Origin: Verrucomicrobium spinosum DSM 4136 = JCM 18804
Lineage (GTDB): Bacteria; Verrucomicrobiota; Verrucomicrobiia; Verrucomicrobiales; Verrucomicrobiaceae
Reading direction: 5' to 3'
DNA: 64,000 nucleotides
NCBI RefSeq assembly: GCF_000172155.1
Contig: NZ_ABIZ01000001.1
Coordinates: 1,922,001-1,986,000 of the forward strand
Below, one piece after another: positions 36,672-42,964 of the stretch. The position numbers and the translations under genes were made by a program. The notes under the pieces are model-generated. The model saw only the letters and a program-made list of their open reading frames with translations, did no database searches and had not been told where the DNA came from. Each line of letters starts with the position of its first letter. Position 1 is the first letter of the stretch.

Positions 36672-36782
36672 TACCCCCGCGGAGGACGATCAGGTGGGAA
36701 GGCCGACCGCATCTGCTTTCTCCCCACCGCCGTCAACACCCCCACGTCAGTCGGACCTGATGTCATGCGCTGACTGACGTTC

Positions 36783-36859
36783 GCGGCAAGATGCCGCAAA
36801 CAGCACGCAGGATGCGTGCGCTCCCCGAGCTTCCCTGGCACAGGCCATCTGAAGCCTGT
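36783..36859. repeat. Three consecutive short hairpins
   Basis: GCGGCA-aga-TGCCGC (36783-36797), GCACGCA-gga-TGCGTGC (36803-36819) and ACAGGC...GCCTGT (36840-36859, 8-base loop). The first two have 3-base purine loops and near-identical geometry but different stems. Noncoding; no U-tract, so not simple terminators. Confidence 0.5.
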
Positions 36860-37007
36860 CAGTCTATGCTTCACCACCCCAGGTTCCTTGGCAGGCACTA
36901 ACTGAAGCATCTGCCGTATAATCCCCTGATAAGTCGTCCGTCCGCCCAACATCCCGCTTCCAATCGTTCCAGCGAATGACCAATGGTTCTAGCCGTCACA
37001 AGGGGTG

Positions 37008-37048
37008 CCAAAGCGGCGGTTCCCGCGCACTCCAAAGATGCTTCGCAT
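37008..37048 (+). repeat. Interspersed CCAAAGCGGCG element, copy 1
   Basis: CCAAAGCGGCG followed by TTCCCGCGCACTCCAAAG and a CTTCGC end. The same pattern occurs at 45609-45650 and inverted at 45757-45795, always in intergenic DNA. Confidence 0.45.
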
Positions 37049-37177
37049 CCAGGTGGAAGGGTGCTTTTCGTCATGAGATGGCGGTTCAGCGTCTGATGTC
37101 GGAGGCCTGCCGGTATGGAAAAATTCCCAGAACTCTCAACGTCGGGCTTGTAGCCGCATCCTCTTCGAGGAAGAGCT

Positions 37178-38413
37178 TCACTCCGGCGTCGGTTCATTGT
37201 CGGTACTTAAATTCCCCAACAGCTCCCCGCACAACCACAGCATCCGCGGCAGATGAAACGGCCCTTTCCACAAATTCCCCTTCAGCCGCACTGACGGCGT
37301 GCCATCCCGGTGCAGGTAGCCATACCACTCACCATGCTCAGCATCGGGAAAGTTGGCGAAGCTCCAGTCATGCACCTTCTGGTGCCAGCGGGCGTATCTG
37401 GGCTCTCCTGTTGCCTGCCATGCCATCAGGGTGGCGATCATCGCCTCGCAATGGGGCCACCAGAATTTCATGTCGTGCCAGTACTCCTGCACCGGCAGTC
37501 TGCGCAGATCGCGGAAATAGAAGAGGCCGCCGTGTTCCTCGTCCCAACCGCGTTCCCACATGCAGTCCAAAATCTGGAGCCCCAGTTGCACGCGCGTTTG
37601 GTGATTTCGCAGGCGGCCTTCATGCAGGATAAACCAGGCGCACTCGATGGCATGACCGGGGTTCAGCGTGCGGCCGTCAAAGTGATCGATGATGCTGCCA
37701 TCCGGAGCGACCGTTTCCATCAATACCGCAAGATCCGGCTTGAAGAACAGACTCTCAATCGTGCCAATGAAGTGATCGATCCATTCTGAAAGCGTACGGC
37801 CGGAGATTGACTGATCCCCCAGATTCGCCCGCAACTCCTGCGCGGTGGCGATGCCGATCATGAGCGGGCCGATGCCGATCATGGGACGAGTCTCGGGATT
37901 GACCTTGGGCGTGACCGCGCCGGGCTCAAAAGCATGGTGCAGGTAGCTGGCGAAGTCACTCTTTGCGGCGGAGGCCGAGGCGTCGCTGCCGGTGGCGCGG
38001 GCCAGAGCGGCGTGGGCGATGGCGGCGAACGACTCGCTGAAGGCGTAGCGGCGCATGCGGAGCGGTTGGCCATCCCGCGTGGTCGTGAAGTACATCTTGC
38101 CCCGGTCGCTGGCGCTGTAGCCGTAACGGTCCAGAAAGCCCACGCAGGAGATCGCCGCATCGAGCCATTCCTGACGAGGTTCGAGGGAATGATACAACGT
38201 CGCGAACATCCAGGCGGCCCGGCCCTGGAACCAGATGCTCTTGTCCGTGTCCAGGATGCTGCCGTCTCGATCCAGGGAGGTGATGATGCCTCCATGTTCA
38301 TGATCGAGACCGTGGTTCAGCCAGAAAGGCAGAACATCTTGAGTCAAGGTCCGTCGATAGAGCTCGCGGAGGTGCACCCGATGAGCCGGGTCAGCCAGGG
38401 TGGGGGTGCTCAT
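37178..38413 (-). CDS. AGE-family epimerase/isomerase (N-acylglucosamine 2-epimerase-like)
   Basis: 411-residue cytosolic (alpha/alpha)6-barrel protein of the AGE family, which includes GlcNAc/ManNAc 2-epimerase and related sugar isomerases. Characteristic parts are FWLNHGLDHEHGGIITSLDR, DTDKSIWFQGRAAWMFATLY, DGRTLNPGHAIECAWFI, WERGWDEEHGGLFYFRD and KFWWPHCEAMIATLM, which bear the conserved Arg, His and Glu residues of the active-site bowl. Its start overlaps the sialidase stop by ATGA, so the two genes form a coupled operon. With a sialidase partner, interconversion of ManNAc and GlcNAc in sialic acid catabolism is the likely role. Confidence 0.88.
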   Translation of the reverse strand: MSTPTLADPAHRVHLRELYRRTLTQDVLPFWLNHGLDHEHGGIITSLDRDGSILDTDKSIWFQGRAAWMFATLYHSLEPRQEWLDAAISCVGFLDRYGYSASDRGKMYFTTTRDGQPLRMRRYAFSESFAAIAHAALARATGSDASASAAKSDFASYLHHAFEPGAVTPKVNPETRPMIGIGPLMIGIATAQELRANLGDQSISGRTLSEWIDHFIGTIESLFFKPDLAVLMETVAPDGSIIDHFDGRTLNPGHAIECAWFILHEGRLRNHQTRVQLGLQILDCMWERGWDEEHGGLFYFRDLRRLPVQEYWHDMKFWWPHCEAMIATLMAWQATGEPRYARWHQKVHDWSFANFPDAEHGEWYGYLHRDGTPSVRLKGNLWKGPFHLPRMLWLCGELLGNLSTDNEPTPE

Positions 38414-39525
38414 GGCGCGGGGGCTGCGGTGATCCAGCCCAACTCAAATCTCGCGAGCCGGATGACTTCGTAGGCGCCTTTCTCGCCCGTCTCATAGAGG
38501 CAGCCCACCCGGCCGTCAGGCAGCCGGGCGAGGATGGAATACGCAAACCATCCGGGTTCGAGGAGCCTCTTTGTGGACCAGGTCTTTCCGTCGTCCTTGC
38601 TCACATGCACAGTGCCCCGGTGACGTTGTTTGGCGCTGTCAGGTCCGGAGTAGAGGAGGTGCGCGGCATCATAACGGAGGAGGGACGCGGCACATGGAGG
38701 GGCGCGGAGCTGCGGCACTTCATACACATCAGACCAGGTCGCTCCGCCATCCCGGCTGACCGCTGCTTTCCGGCAGTCGGAGGTGCGGTGCTCATCTCGC
38801 GTGTTGAGCATGACGCTGCCATCAGACAACTCTGCCATCTGCACTTCGTTGACGCGGCTCACCATTTGTCCCTTGGCGTTGGGGGCGGTGGCTCCCGGCG
38901 CGTTGTTGCCCATCTGCCAGGTTTTCCCGCCATCGTCACTGTACACCGCATACACGTTCCACTGACCAGCGGGGCCTTCATTGAATGGGATGACAAGCCG
39001 CCCGGCGTGAGCCCCCGCCCTGAGCTGGATGCCGATGCCCGGTCCGCTGGCCAGAGTCGTGACCTTTTCAGCGCGTTTCGTGGCGGCGGTGACGTCCTGC
39101 GGTGCAGACCAGGTGGCTCCGTCATCCATAGAGGTCGTGAGCAGGTTTTTCACCACCGCCTCGCCCGTGACCCCGGTTTGCAGCCCCTTGTTGAATTCGG
39201 AGAGTCCCGCTGGATAGCGCTGGAACATGACGAACACCCGCCCGGTCCGGGCATCCTGCACCGGCACGGGATTGTTCAACGAATGATCGCCGTCATCCTG
39301 CACCAACTGCAGGGGCGTCCAAGTCGAGCCGCCATCGGTGCTGCGCTTGAGGATGATGTCATTGGCCGACTGATCGCCCAAGGTTCGCCTGCCTTCGGCA
39401 AATGCCAGCAGCGTGCCCTTTTGCGTGACCAGCAGGGCGGGGATGCGAATGCCGCCGTACCCGCTTTCACCCTTCGTAAAGACGTCAATGTGATCCGGAT
39501 CCGCAGCGTCTATACTTCTCTGCAT
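38410..39525 (-). CDS. Exo-alpha-sialidase, signal peptide severed by IS630 insertion
   Basis: 371-residue six-bladed beta-propeller sialidase. It has YGGIRIPALL (the RIP arginine motif near the N-terminus), the AFAEGRR strand, and five Asp-boxes of the SxDxGxxW type: STDGGSTW, SMDDGATW, SDDGGKTW, SRDGGATW and SKDDGKTW. The apparent ATG at 39525 lies inside the IS630 terminal repeat; joining the DNA outside the element restores an in-frame signal peptide coded at 40640-40697. As it stands the protein starts without an export signal and probably without its own promoter. The catalytic domain is complete, so this is a disrupted rather than decayed gene. Confidence 0.88.
   Translation of the reverse strand: MQRSIDAADPDHIDVFTKGESGYGGIRIPALLVTQKGTLLAFAEGRRTLGDQSANDIILKRSTDGGSTWTPLQLVQDDGDHSLNNPVPVQDARTGRVFVMFQRYPAGLSEFNKGLQTGVTGEAVVKNLLTTSMDDGATWSAPQDVTAATKRAEKVTTLASGPGIGIQLRAGAHAGRLVIPFNEGPAGQWNVYAVYSDDGGKTWQMGNNAPGATAPNAKGQMVSRVNEVQMAELSDGSVMLNTRDEHRTSDCRKAAVSRDGGATWSDVYEVPQLRAPPCAASLLRYDAAHLLYSGPDSAKQRHRGTVHVSKDDGKTWSTKRLLEPGWFAYSILARLPDGRVGCLYETGEKGAYEVIRLARFELGWITAAPAP
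39510..39525 (+). repeat. IS630 left terminal inverted repeat
   Basis: ctatacttctctgcat, the exact reverse complement of 40625-40640; includes the TA target site. Weaker pairing continues inward (AAGAnTTCGG). It also supplies the present ATG of the truncated sialidase on the minus strand. Confidence 0.9.
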
Positions 39526-40639
39526 TAAGAATTCGGGATTTCAAAGAGCTGGAAGTTTTCAGTTACCAAGGATTGCAGATATCTGCGATTGGCTTCGCTC
39601 AGTGAGTCAAGATACTCATCGATTGCCGCCCTGAAGAGCGCAAAGCTCTCAAAGTACTTGTTTCTCAAGCATCGAGTCTTCACCAGTCGCCACACCCGCT
39701 CGATAAGATTCAAATTCGGTGAGTAGGGTGGCAGGTAGAGTAGCTCTATGCCAAGCCCTTCAGCCACCTCCCCCACCAGCCGGCTTCTTTGATACCGAGC
39801 GTTGTCCATCACCAGGGTTATGGGCTCGTTTCCATAGGTTTCGTATATCTTGGTGATCAAGTCACACACCACCTGCTCATTGATCGAGTCCGTGGTGCGA
39901 ATGCTGACAAAATCATGATCGCGGGTCTCCACGGCTCCCAGCACGTTGTAACGTTGCCGCCCACTGGCGCTGGGTACGAAGATCCGGGTGAAAGACCAGA
40001 TCATGCCCAAAAACGAACCCAGCACAAAATGGGCGGCATCAACGAAAAAAACCCGCCTTCGCCCCTGCTGAGCCTCGTCCAGGCGGGGCAGCAACTCTTC
40101 ATGAAGGAACTCAAATTGCAGTTGCACATCTGCTCCCCCGGGCACCGCGGCGGTCTTGCGAAACTTCAAGCCCAAGCCGATCATGATCCTCCTGGCCTGG
40201 GCGTCGGAGAGCCGGATGCCGCTGATTTGCTCGATTCTGGCAGCACCTTCACCTGAGGTGGCGACCGGATCTTGCTCAAAAGACTTGGCAATGTGCTCCA
40301 GCCATGGAGCAACACTGCTGGTGGGCCTGTAATAGCGGTCCTCCAAGAGCCCGGCCAACCCGCCATCACGGTAGAGCTTGAGATAGTTGGTGACGGTGTC
40401 CTCGCAGAGGCTGAGCGCCTGGGCAATGGCCTGATGTGGGACCTTGAGATGATGCAGCCGCACCGTCATCAACCGGTGGCGGGTCCGCAGGTCAATCTCT
40501 GGATCGTCGAGTTCTTCGGCAATAGCTTCAAGGTCTTCGCTGCACAAATCAATCTTGATCATGTGTCTATAGTACTTCCATCGAACCTACTAGCAACCAC
40601 ATAACAACCGAATCCGAAATCTTCATGCAGAGAAGTATA
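39511..40639 (-). mobile_element. IS630-family insertion sequence
   Basis: About 1.13 kb element with a single transposase gene, flanked by TA dinucleotides (39511-39512 and 40638-40639) as expected for the TA target duplication of IS630/Tc1 elements. The terminal inverted repeats match over 16 bp including the TA (ctatacttctctgcat against its complement) and continue imperfectly for another 10-12 bp. Removing the element plus one TA rejoins the sialidase gene in frame. Intact ends and transposase suggest recent insertion. Confidence 0.92.
39525..40562 (-). CDS. IS630-family transposase
   Basis: 345-residue DDE transposase. An N-terminal helix-turn-helix region (HQAIAQALSLCEDTVTNYLK, about 43-62, plus a second in DAQARRIMIGLGLKFRK) binds the terminal repeats. 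The catalytic triad is visible as Asp175 in RRVFFVDAAHFV, Asp253 in ITLVMDNARYQ and Glu288 in YSPNLNLIERVW, the third residue in the usual IS630 DDE context. The frame is uninterrupted and of full family length, so the element may still be active. The stop codon lies at the inner edge of the left terminal repeat. Confidence 0.94.
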   Translation of the reverse strand: MIKIDLCSEDLEAIAEELDDPEIDLRTRHRLMTVRLHHLKVPHQAIAQALSLCEDTVTNYLKLYRDGGLAGLLEDRYYRPTSSVAPWLEHIAKSFEQDPVATSGEGAARIEQISGIRLSDAQARRIMIGLGLKFRKTAAVPGGADVQLQFEFLHEELLPRLDEAQQGRRRVFFVDAAHFVLGSFLGMIWSFTRIFVPSASGRQRYNVLGAVETRDHDFVSIRTTDSINEQVVCDLITKIYETYGNEPITLVMDNARYQRSRLVGEVAEGLGIELLYLPPYSPNLNLIERVWRLVKTRCLRNKYFESFALFRAAIDEYLDSLSEANRRYLQSLVTENFQLFEIPNS

Positions 40640-40640
40640 G
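40625..40640 (+). repeat. IS630 right terminal inverted repeat
   Basis: atgcagagaagtatag, exact reverse complement of 39510-39525; the outer TA (40638-40639) abuts the severed sialidase 5' end. Confidence 0.9.
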
Positions 40641-40697
40641 TCGCCCGATGGCGAACACGACGACGCAGGCAAATCTTGAAAGCAGGGGGAAGCGCAT
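40638..40697 (-). pseudogene. Severed 5' end of the sialidase gene (signal peptide)
   Basis: Reading from ATG 40697 on the minus strand gives MRFPLLSRFACVVVFAIG then R-L, a textbook signal peptide, running into the TA at 40638-40639. Deleting the IS630 element and one TA joins this frame directly to GAC GCT GCG of the sialidase (…R-L-D-A-A-D-P-D-H). An AGGAGA lies about 14 bases upstream of the ATG. Confidence 0.85.
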
Positions 40698-40787
40698 GGG
40701 ACAACATAGTATCTCCTGAGGCCATCGGGGAAGTTCGGCCTGCTTGTCTTACTCCCATACAGGTAGAAGGATCAAAATGATGTCTTC

Positions 40788-40836
40788 GACTTGAAGCCTG
40801 CGGCGACTGCGGCGAAAGCTGCAGCGCTCCGGTCCC
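40788..40836 (+). repeat. Interspersed GACTTGAAGCCTG element, copy 1
   Basis: Begins GACTTGAAGCCTG and ends GTCCCCCAAAAA just before the hupE-like ATG at 40843. A shorter copy with the same ends lies at 42408-42446, again directly ahead of a start codon. Confidence 0.45.
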
Positions 40837-40842
40837 CCAAAA

Positions 40843-41397
40843 ATGGAAACCTTCCTCCACTGCCTGATTTCAGGCTTCCAGCACATCGTGCCGGAAGGGC
40901 CGGACCACGTCTTGTTCGTGCTGGGGCTCTTTCTGATGTGCCGGGAGATTGGGGCCTTGCTTTGGCAGGTCACTCTTTTCACCCTGGCTCATTCTCTCAC
41001 GCTTGCCCTGGCGCTCTGTGGTCTGGTGACCCTCCCGGATCGCCCGGTAGAGATCCTGATCGCCCTGAGCATCGCCTTCATCGCGGTGGAAAATCTCGTT
41101 TTGAGAGATTTGAGCCGTTGGCGACCGCTGGTAGTGGTCGTGTTTGGTCTGGTCCACGGATTCGGGTTTGCCGGCGCTTTTGTGGAGTCAGGAATCCCTC
41201 TGAATGATCCGCTGGTGGCAGTGCTGGGCCTGAACCTGGGGGTGGAACTGGGACAGCTAGCGGTTCTGGCTGTGGCATTTGCGTTATTCGGCCAGTTTTG
41301 GGAGCGCGGCTGGTATCGGAGGGCGGTCACTGTTCCTGGCTCGCTGGCCATTGGAGCTCTGGGGTTAACCTGGGCTGTCATGCGAATGTCCGCCTGA
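40843..41397 (+). CDS. HupE/UreJ-family membrane protein
   Basis: 184-residue protein with about six hydrophobic helices. The N-terminal FQHIVPEGPDHVLFVLGLFL with HxxPxGxDH, then TLFTLAHSLTLALALCG and VFGLVHGFGFAGAF, are the His/Asp-containing signatures of the HupE/UreJ_2 family, proposed transporters of nickel, cobalt or other metals near urease and hydrogenase genes. No urease or hydrogenase is nearby here, so the metal and partner are unknown. It is followed 67 bases later by the exbB-like gene. Confidence 0.85.
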   Translation: METFLHCLISGFQHIVPEGPDHVLFVLGLFLMCREIGALLWQVTLFTLAHSLTLALALCGLVTLPDRPVEILIALSIAFIAVENLVLRDLSRWRPLVVVVFGLVHGFGFAGAFVESGIPLNDPLVAVLGLNLGVELGQLAVLAVAFALFGQFWERGWYRRAVTVPGSLAIGALGLTWAVMRMSA

Positions 41398-41464
41398 GCA
41401 CAGTCTCACGCTGCCGCATGGTAAAGGTTTGCAAAACGCTTGGATGCCCATATTTTGCCGGGCG

Positions 41465-42352
41465 ATGCGTCCCAAAAACGTCCTTTTGACCCTCTCCGTA
41501 CTGTGGCTGATGCTTGGTCTGCCGCTGGCTTCTTTGCAGGCCCAGTCACCCGGGGGCGGCCAGCCTGGATCGACCGCTCCAGTGATCACTTCGTCGGCAC
41601 CGGGTACGAGTCCTCCGGGCGCGCAGCCGTCCGCTCTGGACGGCGGGATCGGCAATATCAAACACAAAATGGGGTTGTTGTTTTACCCCATGGTGTTGCT
41701 CTCGCTTTTCACGCTGGCGCTCATCTTCTTCAATGGGTTCACCATCCGTCAAAATGCCGTGGTGAGCGATGCCTTCATGAACTCGGCGGACGCCCTGATC
41801 CGCAAACAGGACTACTTGGGCCTGCTGGCCGTCTGCAACCGCCGCAATGAGTGTGTGGCCCGCGTGACGGCCAAGGCCCTGGATTTTGCCACGAAGAACC
41901 CGACTGCGAGCTTCGATGAAGTGCGGGAAGTGACCGAGGCGGAAGGCAGCCGTCAGGCGAGTTTGATCCTCCAGCGCATCTCCTACCTGGGTGATGTGGG
42001 CTCCATCGCCCCCATGATGGGGCTGCTGGGCACGGTTTTCGGTCTGATCACGTCCTTCAACCAGATCTCTCACACCCAGTTCGCGGGCAGCCAGGCCGTG
42101 GGCGTGGCTACCGGGGTGTATGAAGCTCTCTTCTGTACGGCGGCAGGTCTCATCATCGGCATTCCCGCTCTCATGATCTACGCCATGCTGCGCGGCAAGG
42201 CCCAGCGCCTTGTGTCGGAACTGGAGTCTGCCAGCACCCATCTCATGGCCCTGCTTTCCGCCCAGTACAAGCGGGCGGCTCGCGCCGCTGCATCCCGCTC
42301 GGCTGCTGCCTCCGCCGGGCATGGAGCTCATACGGAGATTCCCGCGCTCTGA
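41465..42352 (+). CDS. MotA/TolQ/ExbB proton channel family protein
   Basis: 295-residue inner-membrane proton-channel subunit. From ATG 41465 it has a cleavable-looking signal peptide (VLLTLSVLWLMLGLPLASLQ), a Pro/Gly-rich periplasmic segment, then three membrane helices: LLFYPMVLLSLFTLALIFF, one in ISYLGDVGSIAPMMGLLGTV and one ending GLIIGIPALMIYAML. The stretch GDVGSIAPMMGLLGTVFGLI and VATGVYEALFCTAAGLIIGI are the conserved ExbB/TolQ pore motifs. TTG 41429 and ATG 41444 are alternative starts. It forms an energising complex with the ExbD-like product of the next gene. Confidence 0.93.
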   Translation: MRPKNVLLTLSVLWLMLGLPLASLQAQSPGGGQPGSTAPVITSSAPGTSPPGAQPSALDGGIGNIKHKMGLLFYPMVLLSLFTLALIFFNGFTIRQNAVVSDAFMNSADALIRKQDYLGLLAVCNRRNECVARVTAKALDFATKNPTASFDEVREVTEAEGSRQASLILQRISYLGDVGSIAPMMGLLGTVFGLITSFNQISHTQFAGSQAVGVATGVYEALFCTAAGLIIGIPALMIYAMLRGKAQRLVSELESASTHLMALLSAQYKRAARAAASRSAAASAGHGAHTEIPAL

Positions 42353-42407
42353 CCAGCTTCCTGGCTCGGCCGGGCTCATCCCCGTGCAGGTTCTGTAACA
42401 AACGAGG

Positions 42408-42446
42408 TGACTTGAAGCCTGGTGCCGCCTGCGGTGCCCCCAAAAA
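42408..42446 (+). repeat. Interspersed GACTTGAAGCCTG element, copy 2
   Basis: GACTTGAAGCCTG at 42409-42421, a GC-rich core and CCCCCAAAAA, ending about 12 bases before the exbD ATG. The AAAAGGA at its 3' end acts as the likely ribosome binding site, as the element abuts the start. Confidence 0.45.
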
Positions 42447-42457
42447 GGATCGAACGC

Positions 42458-42940
42458 ATGAAATTTCGCAACGTCAGCAAGATTGAGCCCATTCCGCTAC
42501 AGTTGGCTCCCCTGATCGACATCCTTTTGCTCCTTCTCCTGTTCTTCATTATCACGATGAATTTCGCCAAGCAGGAGACGGAAATCGAGATCGCTGTGCC
42601 TGCTGCTGAGGAGGGCAAGGAGAACACTGATCGAACCTACGGAGAGATCGTGATCAATGTCAAAAAGGACGGCACCATCCTCATGGAGGGGCAGACGCTG
42701 ACGGCAGAACAGCTCCTGACTAAACTCAAATTGATCGCGAGCATCCAGAAGGATCAGGCCGTGATCCTGCGCAGTGACGAGAATAGTCTCTACAAGTTCA
42801 CCATTAATGTTTTGGATGTTTGCCAGAAAGCAGGCATTTGGAACGTGTCTTTTGCGACGCGACCACCAGAATCTGATGCACCGGGCGGTGCGCCGCCGTC
42901 GGCACCGGCCCCCTCGGCAGCTGCCTCCACCGCCTTGTAG
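42458..42940 (+). CDS. ExbD/TolR family biopolymer transport protein
   Basis: 160-residue protein: a short cytosolic N-terminus, one membrane helix (LIDILLLLLLFFIITMNFA) preceded by PLQLAPLID, where the aspartate is the proton-carrying residue of ExbD/TolR, and a periplasmic domain with EIVINVKKDGTILMEGQTLT and QAVILRSDENSLYKFTINVL. The C-terminus is Ala/Pro-rich. AAAAGGA lies 8 bases before ATG 42458. With the ExbB-like protein it should couple proton flow to an outer-membrane process; the downstream TPR protein may be the linked periplasmic partner. Confidence 0.93.
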   Translation: MKFRNVSKIEPIPLQLAPLIDILLLLLLFFIITMNFAKQETEIEIAVPAAEEGKENTDRTYGEIVINVKKDGTILMEGQTLTAEQLLTKLKLIASIQKDQAVILRSDENSLYKFTINVLDVCQKAGIWNVSFATRPPESDAPGGAPPSAPAPSAAASTAL

Positions 42941-42964
42941 CGCGCGTAAATTTCCAGAATTTTC

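Larger units (their letters stand above)
36326..37177. other. 852-bp intergenic region rich in palindromes, no gene seen
   Basis: No credible coding frame. It holds a GTAG-type REP-like hairpin (36406-36425), two palindromes (36608-36671), three consecutive short hairpins (36783-36859) and one copy of a CCAAAGCGGCG element (37008-37048). Base composition and lack of codon bias suggest a graveyard of small mobile palindromes between the operon end and the sialidase region. Confidence 0.7.
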
